A stretch of DNA of 64,000 nt from Notospermus geniculatus. Lineage: Eukaryota; Nemertea; Pilidiophora; Heteronemertea; Lineidae. The notes beneath the pieces were generated by a model. It had not been told where the DNA came from, ran no database searches, and saw nothing but the letters and a program-made list of their open reading frames with translations. The translations under genes and the position numbers were made by a program. Shown in pieces: positions 1 through 9,551 of the stretch (positions are counted from its first letter, which is position 1; each line of letters opens with the position of its first letter). The stretch spans positions 426,537 to 490,536 of the forward strand of contig NMRB01000095.1 of NCBI GenBank assembly GCA_002633025.1. The letters run 5' to 3'.

Positions 1-861
1 GAGACATTGGGCATTTTGAAGACCCGCACCACAAGTTACCACCCGCAAGGTGACGGGCAGGTTGAAAGATTTATGCGGACATTGCAGTCCGCATTGGCGA
101 AATTTGTGAATGATCATAATAATGACTGGGCACAATATCTTCCTTACATTCAGTTCGCTTACAATACGAGCATCCAGGAGTCAACGAGCTTTACACCATC
201 CTACTTGATGTTTGGCCGGGAGGTGACCACTCCGTTGTCACTTGCAGCAGGTAATCCACCCGATATGCCGCCTGATGGTGCAGCGGCGTTTGCTGATGAT
301 TTGCAGGACAGGATGAACGCAGCTTTCAACCTGGTGAATGAGAATTTGGGACTGGCTCGCAGGCGACAGAAAAGTTATTATGATCGAAATCGTTCTGGTG
401 GTTCCTTCGCAGTCGGGGATCGAGTGTGGTTGTACTGTCCAGCGGTTCGGCGAGGTGCCTCAAAGAAGTTGCGTAGGCCCTGGCTGGGGCCCTTCGTCGT
501 TGTTAAGAAGCTGTCTGAGGTAAATTACAAGATTAAGATGGAGGACGGAACACGGACTTGCATTGTTCATTTCAACAGATTGAAACCGTGTTATTCGGAT
601 GCTGAGGTGTCACGGGATAGGGTGCCCCAGGCTGCCACACCTCAGTCTGCCACCACTCCACTTGCCACTGCCGCTTCTCCGCCGCGTCCCAGGTCTGAGG
701 AACTCGAGGACGTTGAATGGCTAGATACGGACTTTGTTGGTGATGATGAACCTGAGGAGCCTCAGTCGGAGTTTGAGGATAGGTCTTCTCCTCCTGCTAT
801 TAGAACCAGGGCTGGTCGCGCTATACGCCCGCCAATTTGGGCTCGTGATTACTACCTCTGA
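1..861 (+). CDS. pol: 3' end of a pol gene, second retrotransposon copy (partial)
   Basis: The reading frame is open from the first base and ends at TGA 859-861. It encodes the last part of an integrase: the catalytic-core glutamate region (GQVERF) and the GPF-type C-terminal domain. By eye the sequence is identical to 6568-7428, so this is the 3' end of a second copy of the element annotated downstream. The rest lies outside the window. It is followed by a polypurine tract (about 981-993) and the LTR shared with the complete element. No env-like or chromodomain sequence follows. Confidence 0.93.
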   Translation, partial: ETLGILKTRTTSYHPQGDGQVERFMRTLQSALAKFVNDHNNDWAQYLPYIQFAYNTSIQESTSFTPSYLMFGREVTTPLSLAAGNPPDMPPDGAAAFADDLQDRMNAAFNLVNENLGLARRRQKSYYDRNRSGGSFAVGDRVWLYCPAVRRGASKKLRRPWLGPFVVVKKLSEVNYKIKMEDGTRTCIVHFNRLKPCYSDAEVSRDRVPQAATPQSATTPLATAASPPRPRSEELEDVEWLDTDFVGDDEPEEPQSEFEDRSSPPAIRTRAGRAIRPPIWARDYYL

Positions 862-993
862 GATGTTTCAGCTCATTTTGCTTTGTGTATATGGTAAATA
901 GGTGGATGAGTATATGGACAGTGTATGACCGTGACTTTGTGGTGAAATTAATTTCGAGACATGCGGTTAATGTCTTCTCAGGGGGGAGGGTAG

Positions 994-1919
994 TGTGGCG
1001 GACTTGGCCGCTCATGAGTGTTAAAGTGTCAAGCTTGATTCACTTCAAATAACTTAGTAGTTTTGGGTCATTTTTTCTGTTACGTATTTTTTATTGTATT
1101 ATGTTCACTGGGTTTAAGCATTTTCTTTTGCGGGTTATTGTTTGCTGTCTTAGGTTATTTTAGAGTTTATTTGTTGGGATTTTCAGTAGGGAGTTTGGTG
1201 AGTGTGATCAATTTCGGGGTGTAGCTATAAATGGGTTGATCAGGACACATTTTCTGGCCATACCTCAGAACATTTTCAGGGTGTGGGAGCTCTGCGTTCT
1301 CACCATTTCTTATTTCAATGTGATTTCCGTTTTCCTTACAGAAGTTCGTTCTTAATCCCTATGGCTAGCTAGGCTTTATTCATCCCGTCCTGTGTCCTGG
1401 TTTCCCCATTTCGGCTGCTCCCCGGGATTCCACATATTTTCCATACTAATGATGCTTAATAACAGCGCGTGAGTGTTACCAGAGTTGCCGGTGTTCATGA
1501 GTTCAGCAACATTAGGGTGAGTAGTTTTGCTTTATGAAATCAGGCAGTTCGCGTCTATTCGGGTTTAGCCACCAAGGTGGTGGTAACGTTGTCATGAGCG
1601 TAAGAAACTGCTCGGTTTTCTTTAGCTTGTAGCTCTTAACTAAACTGTTCATTGTCCCTCTGACGGATACCGTCATGGAAATTTTAGGTGGAGTTGATTT
1701 GGTCCGTACTGTTGCTGGACTTGTGACCACTGGTTGCTCTGGTTTCCTTAACTATCGTAATACTCCAGATTTGACTTCAGAATAAAATGGGCTAGAATTT
1801 TAAACATTTCATCTTTCCGTGGTTTCCCCCTGATGACTACGCCCTTTCCCCCTTTCATATGTTTAAGCTGGCTTGTATTGCTAGCAACGGAGTTTCATTT
1901 AAAGGCATGATCCGTTACA
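994..1919 (+). repeat. 5' LTR (shared with the upstream partial copy)
   Basis: This 926-bp long terminal repeat starts TGTGGCGGAC and ends CCGTTACA, the usual TG...CA termini. It matches 7561-8486 with one difference seen by eye (T at 1356, A at 7923). A polypurine tract precedes it and a primer-binding site follows. It contains a TATA box at 1226-1232 and AATAAA at 1781-1786, which implies a short U3, a long R and a short U5. Because a pol end lies immediately upstream, it is also the 3' LTR of the partial copy. Confidence 0.95.
1226..1232 (+). promoter_or_regulatory. TATA box in the LTR
   Basis: TATAAAT lies 233 bases into the 5' LTR and recurs at 7793-7799 in the 3' LTR. Transcription would start near 1255 and run through gag-pol to the AATAAA of the 3' LTR (8348-8353). 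Confidence 0.55.
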
Positions 1920-1923
1920 ATTT

Positions 1924-1941
1924 TGGCACCCGCGTGGGGGC
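1924..1941 (+). other. primer-binding site for minus-strand synthesis
   Basis: TGGCACCCGCGTGGGGGC lies four bases after the LTR end. It begins with TGG, the complement of a tRNA 3' CCA end, as in most LTR retrotransposons. The primer tRNA was not identified. Confidence 0.75.
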
Positions 1942-2290
1942 CAGGTTCGTGGTCATTGGGGATTGTTTTCTTTGCTGGAACAGTTGTAGGATATGTCTAG
2001 AATAATATCATTCGTTTTTTTTGCTTTCCTATGGTCTGTGGGTTCCTGGGGAGCAATTGTTTTGGGTTGCCGGCTCAGGACGGGTTCTTTTTCATGATTT
2101 GATCAAAAATAGCTATTGTGTATGTTCTGGGGTGTGGTCCTTGGTTTTATTTGGATTTTCCTGTTGATCAGGGTATCCTTGGTTTTTTTATATTGTACAT
2201 GTATTATTATTATTGTGGTCTCTATCTTCCTTCTTGTGGTGTTCCTTTTGGCGGTAATTTTGGCAGGGTGAGTGGGGGGCCGGTTCCACA

Positions 2291-3484
2291 ATGGAGCGCG
2301 AATTTTTGGACCGTTTGGAGCGCTCCTTCCAGGAGGTGGCGGAGGAGTTTGCAGAGTTAACACGGCGGCCCGTGTCTCGTCTCGTTCCGGGATCCTCGGA
2401 GGTGAGGGGCGCTGGTAGCCCCGTGCTTCGGCAGGTTCCGAGTGCCTCGAACGAGAGAGGAACTGCTCCGCCTGCGACTGATCCTGTTCCGAGTGTCTCA
2501 GTTGAGCGGGGTGCTGTTAGGTCGGAAGGTCACAATGCACCTAGGCCTGATGTTGACACAGACGGGGACGAACCGTCGGCTGCGGGGCGGCGTAAGCCGT
2601 TGGTTTTGCCTGATCATTTTAGCAATGACGGGAAAGTAGATTTTGAGGACTGGGTGGAGCGTGTGCAATTAGTGCAAAGAGTCAATGGGTGGACTGAGAA
2701 AGAAGTCATGGACTTCATTCCTCTGAGGCTGAAGGAGGATGCGTTCCGTATCTATAATGATATGGACAGGGACGATAAGTCTAGTTTTCAGCGTTTTTGT
2801 GAGGCATTTAGGCGTAGGGGTTGCCCAGTTCAGGTTGGTGTGTATAAGGCTAAGTTGACGGGGAGGAAGAAACTTGAGAATGAGACTTATGTGGAGTTAG
2901 CATCTGCAATACGTAGATTAGTGGTTAAAGCATATCCCAATTTGTCACATTCTGCAAGAGATGAATTAGCTGTAGATTATTTCATACAAGCAATTGGGAA
3001 TGGTGAGATGAGGGTTCAGATCAGACGGGGGAATCCTAAAACTCTGGACGAGGCTCTGGCCACCGCTTTGGCTGAGGAAAGTTTTCAGAAATTGGAAAAC
3101 ACAAGTGGGTCCGTGGAACCCAAGCAGTCGAAATCTGCTAAGGTGGTTGCCGTTGCCCCGCCTGGTAAGGCAGTGGGGTCAGGTCCTTCCGAGTTGGCCG
3201 AATTAAAGAAACAGATTTCTGATCTTACTAGTAAGCTCAATGAGGCGTTAGCCGCTCTTGGTCAAGATAGGAGTTCTAGTCAGTCGTTGCAGTCGCGCTC
3301 CAGTGTTGGTCCGTCCTCTACTCACATCCCTCTGAACAGACCAGATGCTGGACATGACCGTCCGCAATGTGAGTTTTGTGGCAAGTATGGTCATACAATT
3401 GATAAATGCTGGACCAGAATGAGACAAGAGCAGGGCGGGGCTTGTGCTTCCCAGGATGCCCGTCAGGGGAACCGAAATTTTTAG
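2291..3484 (+). CDS. gag: Gag-like protein of the LTR retrotransposon
   Basis: This 397-residue protein would form the virus-like particle of the element. The N-terminal third is low-complexity and charged. A central capsid-like helical region follows (residues about 100-270), then a coiled-coil-prone stretch. A single CCHC zinc knuckle (C360, C363, H368, C373; spacing CX2CX4HX4C) is of the nucleocapsid type. It ends at TAG 3482-3484 and overlaps the pol frame, which lies in the -1 frame. The ATG at 2291 lies 371 bp after the LTR and is the first start that opens the long frame. Confidence 0.9.
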   Translation: MEREFLDRLERSFQEVAEEFAELTRRPVSRLVPGSSEVRGAGSPVLRQVPSASNERGTAPPATDPVPSVSVERGAVRSEGHNAPRPDVDTDGDEPSAAGRRKPLVLPDHFSNDGKVDFEDWVERVQLVQRVNGWTEKEVMDFIPLRLKEDAFRIYNDMDRDDKSSFQRFCEAFRRRGCPVQVGVYKAKLTGRKKLENETYVELASAIRRLVVKAYPNLSHSARDELAVDYFIQAIGNGEMRVQIRRGNPKTLDEALATALAEESFQKLENTSGSVEPKQSKSAKVVAVAPPGKAVGSGPSELAELKKQISDLTSKLNEALAALGQDRSSSQSLQSRSSVGPSSTHIPLNRPDAGHDRPQCEFCGKYGHTIDKCWTRMRQEQGGACASQDARQGNRNF

Positions 3485-6400
3485 GGAAGGCTGGGCAAGT
3501 ATTTGACCCAGTTGTCCAGCCTGCTTCAGATTCTGTGTGGGGTCATCTTGAGCCAAATGCTGCCTATGTTAAGATGAGCATGCACGGCGTCGATTTTTAT
3601 GCTTTGATCGACACAGGTTCTACGGTGTCTATAATACCGGAAGACTTGTACCAGTTGTTAAGCAAACAGCACGAAATTCCAATTTTCCCTTACAAAAATG
3701 AGATTTTGGGTGCATCTGGGGAGCCCTTGTCCATTCTGGGAGAAATCCAGGCTGAAATGAATTTTAGTTTCCTCGAAAAATTCACGTTTCATGGGCCAAT
3801 GCTTGTCGCCTCAGTCTCAGGCTTGTGTGTTTTGGGGATCGATTTCTTGACTCAGAATGAGGCTTCGGTTGATCTAGCGCGTAAGGTTTTACGGTTACCC
3901 TGTGGGTGTGTTCCATTGGAATTTGCGGTTAACAGAACTAATGAGTGTAAAATTCAGCTATGTTGCAGGGTCTTTGCCAAGCAGACGACAACGATACCAG
4001 CCAACTGTGAGGTCCTTGTGCCAGGAAAACCTAGATTTCGTGGTGGTCGGAGATTGGCCACTGGGATATTGGAAGGCGTTTGTGGGAAACCGACAGGAGA
4101 GATGAGACCCCTGGTGGCCAGGACGTTGGTGTCTGGTGGCAAGGGCACTGTACCCGTTCGCTTGATGAACCTGTCTTCGGAGCCTTACATTCTACCAAAA
4201 GGTCAGTGTGTAGCCCTTTTACAACCGTGTGATGAGCAAGATGTCTTAGAGACTGAAGCTAGTGGTAAGGACGACAAGTTACATGAACCGCTGCAAAAAC
4301 TGTATAATGATAGTTTGACCCACTTGAATGTTGATGAGTCTAAGGAGCTGCATCAGTTGTTGCTAAAGAATCGGAGTGTCTTCTCTAAAGGCGATTTTGA
4401 CCTTGGGGTAACTAGTGTTGTGCAGCATGAGATAGATACAGGGGATGCGCACCCCGTTAGAGAGCCAGTGAGACGCTTGCCTGTACATCAGTATAAGGAG
4501 GCTCAGAAGTGTGTACAAGAGATGCTTGATCGTGGTATAATAGAGCCCTCAGATTCTCCGTGGCGTAGTGGTGTAGTGTTGGTTAAAAAAAAGGATGGCA
4601 GCACGCGTTTTTGTGTCAATTACAAGGGGTTAAACGCAGTTACGAAATTTGACAGCTACCCTCTACCCAACATCAATGACAATTTGGATAGTCTCAAAGG
4701 GGCCTGTTGGTTTTCAACCTTGGACTTAGCTAGTGCTTATTGGGAAGTGCAAATGCACCCTGATTCAGCTCCGAAGACAGCTTTTTCGGTTGGTCGCCAT
4801 GGCTTGTACCAGTTTACCAGAATGCCCTTTGGCCTTTGTGGTGCCCCTAGCACCTTTTCTAGACTGATGGAGCTTGTTCTGGCTGGGCTTCAATGGGAAA
4901 TCGCAATGTTGTACTTAGATGACATAATTGTATTTTCTTCTTCAGTAGCAGAGCACATGCGAGACCTGCAGAGAGTGTTTGATCGCTTGGCCCAATCAGG
5001 TTTGAAATTGAAATGCAAGAAATGCTTCCTGTTCCGGTTGGAGGTTCAGTACTTGGGACATTTGGTGGGTAGAGGTGGAGTCAAGACCTGTCCGGAGAAA
5101 ATTGAAAAGGTGAAAAATTGGCCAGTTCCAACAAATGTACATCAGCTGAGGGGCTTTCTCGGCCTTTGTTCTTATTATAGGCGGTTTCTTCAGGGGTTTG
5201 CTGAGATTGCGGGTTGCCTCCATGCTCTTACCAAGAAAAATGTACCCTGGATTTGGACACGTGATTGTGAGGATGCGTTCGTTCATTTGAAGCAGTGTCT
5301 GTGTAGTGCCCCAGTGCTGGCCTTTCCTGATCCGGCCAAAGAATTTATTTTGGACACCGATGCTAGTGGCCATAGTATATCTGGCATCTTAGGACAGTGT
5401 GATGATGAAGGACATGAACATGTAATTGCGTATGGCAGTAGGACACTTTCAAAGGCGGAACGCAATTATTCCACCACTCGTCGCGAGCTTCTGGCTGTTG
5501 TTTATTTTATTAAGCACTTCCGTCATTATCTTATTGGGAAAGAGTTCATTCTGCGCACGGACCATGCGTCTTTGCGCTGGTTGTATAATTTCAAACAGCC
5601 GGAGGGTCAGGTGGCGCGGTGGCTGGAATTTTTGGCTCCGTATCGGTTCAAAATTGTGTATAGACGTGGTGAACAACATACTAATGCGGACAGTCTTAGT
5701 CGGTATCCTGTGGAACCAGTGGTGAAGGGATCAGATTCTGTAAGCTTGCAGGGTGGTGAAGTGGTAGGTGTGGCTAATGAAAGTGTGGCAGGGGGACCGT
5801 CCCAGGAAGCTGCTCGGGACTCGGTGGTGAGAGCGCCGCAAAGGTTTAAGATTTGTGCCACTAGTTTGAGTGATGCCGCGCATGCTGAGATGGTCTCGGC
5901 CCAGGTGAATGACAATGACTTGAAAATCGTCCGAGGGTGGTTAGAGCTGCAGAAAAAGCCTCCCCATTCGGAATTGCTAACGTTTACCCCTGCAGTGAGA
6001 CGCTGGTGGTCCATGTTTGAACAGTTGGAGTTGCGTGATGACTTGATTTACTTTAAGTGGGAACTGATCGACAGAAATGCTTTTGAATTTCGTGTGGTTG
6101 TTCCAGATTCTATGAAGGTGGAGCTGTTTGAAAAAGCTCACTCGGATCCTACTGCTGCTCACTTTGGTGTCCGAAAAACTGTGACTAAGCTGAGAAAAAC
6201 TTACTACTTTCCAGGTCTTGATCAATTTGTTCGTCTGCAGATCAAGAAGTGCAGGGCATGTGAGCGTCGGCGAAACCCCGTTCCACGAAGAAGAGCGCCC
6301 CTTCAGCGAATGGCAGTTAAGAGACCCCTGGACCGGGTTTGTATGGATGTAGTAGGGCCATTTCCGGACTGCGGTGGGTACAAACTGATACTCGTTCTAC

Positions 6401-7428
6401 AGGACTGTTTCTCGAAATGGATTGAACTGTACCCTCTCCGTGACCAAGTAGCAACAACTGTGGCCAGTGTCCTGGTTAATAACTTTATTACTCGTTTCGG
6501 CATACCGTTCAGCTGGCATTCAGACCAGGGACCAAATTTTGAATCTGCCGTCATTCGTGAGTTGTCGGAGACATTGGGCATTTTGAAGACCCGCACCACA
6601 AGTTACCACCCGCAAGGTGACGGGCAGGTTGAAAGATTTATGCGGACATTGCAGTCCGCATTGGCGAAATTTGTGAATGATCATAATAATGACTGGGCAC
6701 AATATCTTCCTTACATTCAGTTCGCTTACAATACGAGCATCCAGGAGTCAACGAGCTTTACACCATCCTACTTGATGTTTGGCCGGGAGGTGACCACTCC
6801 GTTGTCACTTGCAGCAGGTAATCCACCCGATATGCCGCCTGATGGTGCAGCGGCGTTTGCTGATGATTTGCAGGACAGGATGAACGCAGCTTTCAACCTG
6901 GTGAATGAGAATTTGGGACTGGCTCGCAGGCGACAGAAAAGTTATTATGATCGAAATCGTTCTGGTGGTTCCTTCGCAGTCGGGGATCGAGTGTGGTTGT
7001 ACTGTCCAGCGGTTCGGCGAGGTGCCTCAAAGAAGTTGCGTAGGCCCTGGCTGGGGCCCTTCGTCGTTGTTAAGAAGCTGTCTGAGGTAAATTACAAGAT
7101 TAAGATGGAGGACGGAACACGGACTTGCATTGTTCATTTCAACAGATTGAAACCGTGTTATTCGGATGCTGAGGTGTCACGGGATAGGGTGCCCCAGGCT
7201 GCCACACCTCAGTCTGCCACCACTCCACTTGCCACTGCCGCTTCTCCGCCGCGTCCCAGGTCTGAGGAACTCGAGGACGTTGAATGGCTAGATACGGACT
7301 TTGTTGGTGATGATGAACCTGAGGAGCCTCAGTCGGAGTTTGAGGATAGGTCTTCTCCTCCTGCTATTAGAACCAGGGCTGGTCGCGCTATACGCCCGCC
7401 AATTTGGGCTCGTGATTACTACCTCTGA
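3406..7428 (+). CDS. pol: Pol polyprotein: protease, RT, RNase H, integrase
   Basis: The open frame of 1340 codons overlaps gag by 79 bp; translation probably enters by frameshifting rather than at the first ATG. Domains in order: an aspartic protease with DTG at residues 69-71; reverse transcriptase with the YLDD active site at 503-506; RNase H with DTDASG; an HHCC zinc-binding integrase N-terminus; and an integrase core with D981, D1040 and E1076. The last two are 35 residues apart, so this is a DD35E integrase. A GPF-type C-terminal domain follows (RPWLGPF). All catalytic residues looked for are present and no frame break is seen. No chromodomain is apparent. Confidence 0.95.
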   Translation: MLDQNETRAGRGLCFPGCPSGEPKFLGKAGQVFDPVVQPASDSVWGHLEPNAAYVKMSMHGVDFYALIDTGSTVSIIPEDLYQLLSKQHEIPIFPYKNEILGASGEPLSILGEIQAEMNFSFLEKFTFHGPMLVASVSGLCVLGIDFLTQNEASVDLARKVLRLPCGCVPLEFAVNRTNECKIQLCCRVFAKQTTTIPANCEVLVPGKPRFRGGRRLATGILEGVCGKPTGEMRPLVARTLVSGGKGTVPVRLMNLSSEPYILPKGQCVALLQPCDEQDVLETEASGKDDKLHEPLQKLYNDSLTHLNVDESKELHQLLLKNRSVFSKGDFDLGVTSVVQHEIDTGDAHPVREPVRRLPVHQYKEAQKCVQEMLDRGIIEPSDSPWRSGVVLVKKKDGSTRFCVNYKGLNAVTKFDSYPLPNINDNLDSLKGACWFSTLDLASAYWEVQMHPDSAPKTAFSVGRHGLYQFTRMPFGLCGAPSTFSRLMELVLAGLQWEIAMLYLDDIIVFSSSVAEHMRDLQRVFDRLAQSGLKLKCKKCFLFRLEVQYLGHLVGRGGVKTCPEKIEKVKNWPVPTNVHQLRGFLGLCSYYRRFLQGFAEIAGCLHALTKKNVPWIWTRDCEDAFVHLKQCLCSAPVLAFPDPAKEFILDTDASGHSISGILGQCDDEGHEHVIAYGSRTLSKAERNYSTTRRELLAVVYFIKHFRHYLIGKEFILRTDHASLRWLYNFKQPEGQVARWLEFLAPYRFKIVYRRGEQHTNADSLSRYPVEPVVKGSDSVSLQGGEVVGVANESVAGGPSQEAARDSVVRAPQRFKICATSLSDAAHAEMVSAQVNDNDLKIVRGWLELQKKPPHSELLTFTPAVRRWWSMFEQLELRDDLIYFKWELIDRNAFEFRVVVPDSMKVELFEKAHSDPTAAHFGVRKTVTKLRKTYYFPGLDQFVRLQIKKCRACERRRNPVPRRRAPLQRMAVKRPLDRVCMDVVGPFPDCGGYKLILVLQDCFSKWIELYPLRDQVATTVASVLVNNFITRFGIPFSWHSDQGPNFESAVIRELSETLGILKTRTTSYHPQGDGQVERFMRTLQSALAKFVNDHNNDWAQYLPYIQFAYNTSIQESTSFTPSYLMFGREVTTPLSLAAGNPPDMPPDGAAAFADDLQDRMNAAFNLVNENLGLARRRQKSYYDRNRSGGSFAVGDRVWLYCPAVRRGASKKLRRPWLGPFVVVKKLSEVNYKIKMEDGTRTCIVHFNRLKPCYSDAEVSRDRVPQAATPQSATTPLATAASPPRPRSEELEDVEWLDTDFVGDDEPEEPQSEFEDRSSPPAIRTRAGRAIRPPIWARDYYL
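3475..3481 (+). promoter_or_regulatory. candidate -1 ribosomal frameshift heptamer
   Basis: A AAT TTT (X XXY YYZ form in the gag frame) sits directly before the gag stop TAG at 3482-3484. A one-base backward slip here enters the pol frame, which continues open through protease. Position, frame and pattern all fit. Slippage itself is inferred, and no downstream pseudoknot was checked. Confidence 0.6.
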
Positions 7429-7560
7429 GATGTTTCAGCTCATTTTGCTTTGTGTATATGGTAAATAGGTGGATGAGTATATGGACAGTGTATGACCGTG
7501 ACTTTGTGGTGAAATTAATTTCGAGACATGCGGTTAATGTCTTCTCAGGGGGGAGGGTAG

Positions 7561-8486
7561 TGTGGCGGACTTGGCCGCTCATGAGTGTTAAAGTGTCAAG
7601 CTTGATTCACTTCAAATAACTTAGTAGTTTTGGGTCATTTTTTCTGTTACGTATTTTTTATTGTATTATGTTCACTGGGTTTAAGCATTTTCTTTTGCGG
7701 GTTATTGTTTGCTGTCTTAGGTTATTTTAGAGTTTATTTGTTGGGATTTTCAGTAGGGAGTTTGGTGAGTGTGATCAATTTCGGGGTGTAGCTATAAATG
7801 GGTTGATCAGGACACATTTTCTGGCCATACCTCAGAACATTTTCAGGGTGTGGGAGCTCTGCGTTCTCACCATTTCTTATTTCAATGTGATTTCCGTTTT
7901 CCTTACAGAAGTTCGTTCTTAAACCCTATGGCTAGCTAGGCTTTATTCATCCCGTCCTGTGTCCTGGTTTCCCCATTTCGGCTGCTCCCCGGGATTCCAC
8001 ATATTTTCCATACTAATGATGCTTAATAACAGCGCGTGAGTGTTACCAGAGTTGCCGGTGTTCATGAGTTCAGCAACATTAGGGTGAGTAGTTTTGCTTT
8101 ATGAAATCAGGCAGTTCGCGTCTATTCGGGTTTAGCCACCAAGGTGGTGGTAACGTTGTCATGAGCGTAAGAAACTGCTCGGTTTTCTTTAGCTTGTAGC
8201 TCTTAACTAAACTGTTCATTGTCCCTCTGACGGATACCGTCATGGAAATTTTAGGTGGAGTTGATTTGGTCCGTACTGTTGCTGGACTTGTGACCACTGG
8301 TTGCTCTGGTTTCCTTAACTATCGTAATACTCCAGATTTGACTTCAGAATAAAATGGGCTAGAATTTTAAACATTTCATCTTTCCGTGGTTTCCCCCTGA
8401 TGACTACGCCCTTTCCCCCTTTCATATGTTTAAGCTGGCTTGTATTGCTAGCAACGGAGTTTCATTTAAAGGCATGATCCGTTACA
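7561..8486 (+). repeat. 3' LTR
   Basis: Direct repeat of 994-1919 (926 bp, one difference seen). AATAAA at 8348-8353 would serve as polyadenylation signal. Sequence after 8486 (CTTTTGTGTG...) is unrelated to the element and marks the host junction. Confidence 0.95.
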
Positions 8487-8959
8487 CTTTTGTGTGATTT
8501 TTGTCAATTCCCAATATACTTCCGGCCACGGATATGCCCAGTGCAGATGCGCACTAACAAAGAAAGGCATAATGGATTCAAGAGCTTGAAATTTTGCCGA
8601 TTTTATGTCAAAAACAAGCTAAAAATCAATTTAATTTATTGAAACAAAGCTAATGATGGCGTTTAATCATTCGGGCATATTGTGTTCTTTTGAGGACCTT
8701 TCTGTCGGCTCGGGTGATGATTTGAATTCGGTTCGCTGCGGAGGAAATGTGGTGGCGCTCGCCAGCTGCCGAGATCCCGGCACACAGGTGCTGAGATTGT
8801 ACTACAGGTATGCATGACAGCATGTACAGGGCACTACACACACGCTATGAAGCTAGGAGGATGGCGAGACAGGGTAGCCTGGTCCTGTGTGAAATAGGGG
8901 ACCTGGCTAGGCCGTTCCGGTCACACACCCACCGGCACCACCACAAATCAAAACCAAGC
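8487..8959. other. intergenic spacer without recognised gene
   Basis: Host DNA flanking the retrotransposon. No long reading frame, RNA gene or strong repeat was recognised. CAAAACCAAGC at 8949-8959 is one half of the direct repeat around the next element. Confidence 0.5.
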
Positions 8960-9437
8960 GGTTCATAAGAAGACCGGAATACACCGGAATCCGCCGGAAT
9001 ACACCGAAATACTGCCGAAAACACAATGCAAAAGGTTTATTTTCACTCTCATGCTGTAGCTATGGTATTTATTAATGGATACGAGGCAGATACGGGCAAG
9101 ATCAGCCTCAAAATCCACGCAGACAACTTCAGAAACATCGCATCACATGATCAGGTGTTTTTGGCGGGCGGCCGGCGGTCGCCATCTTGGATGCGTGTTT
9201 AAGGCTATCCAATATGGCGGCGGTCGATCGCCGGAAACACCCGTCGGGCGATGTTTCTGTTAGAAGGGGTCGGGTATTGAGACTGATATTCTACATTTTT
9301 CCATTGGATTGATATGATACATTGCCTCACTAATAATAATACTGAAAAGAAGCCTTTTAACCCTGTTTTCGGCGATATTTTGGTGTATTCCGGCGTATTT
9401 TGGCGTATTTCGGTGTATTCCGGTCTTCTTACGGACC
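8960..9437. mobile_element. 478-bp non-autonomous TIR element
   Basis: The ends are imperfect inverted repeats of about 70-85 bp. The left end starts GGTTCATAAGAAGACCGG; the right end, reversed, reads GGTCCGTAAGAAGACCGG. The arms carry short sub-repeats of the type GGAATACACC. The element is flanked by the exact direct repeat CAAAACCAAGC (8949-8959 and 9438-9448). The interior contains YY1-like motifs (AATATGGCGGC, GCCATCTTGG). It carries no transposase, and the superfamily is not assigned. Confidence 0.75.
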
Positions 9438-9551
9438 CAAAACCAAGCCAATCAATCAATCCTGGAACGAATTTAGAATCCTCCCTGATCAGTGCCGAAA
9501 AAAAGATCATCCACTGACATGACATGACGGAATAGGCCTAAGCCACATGAC

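Larger units (their letters stand above)
994..8486 (+). mobile_element. complete Ty3/gypsy-type LTR retrotransposon
   Basis: The 7493-bp element has the order LTR, primer-binding site, gag, pol (protease, reverse transcriptase, RNase H, integrase), polypurine tract (about 7548-7560), LTR. Protease-RT-RNaseH-integrase order is that of Ty3/gypsy (Metaviridae). Both frames are intact and the LTRs are nearly identical, so the insertion is recent and probably still competent. No envelope gene separates pol (ends 7428) from the 3' LTR. A target-site duplication cannot be tested, because the 5' side is another copy of the same element. Confidence 0.95.

Noticed and set aside
6303-6702. Antisense frames inside pol
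   Set aside because: They run opposite the integrase, whose catalytic residues are all in place on the plus strand.
8650-9525. Short frames between the retrotransposon and the first zinc-finger gene
   Set aside because: All are under 110 codons and partly made of the TIR element arms; no splice-consistent link to the gene was found.
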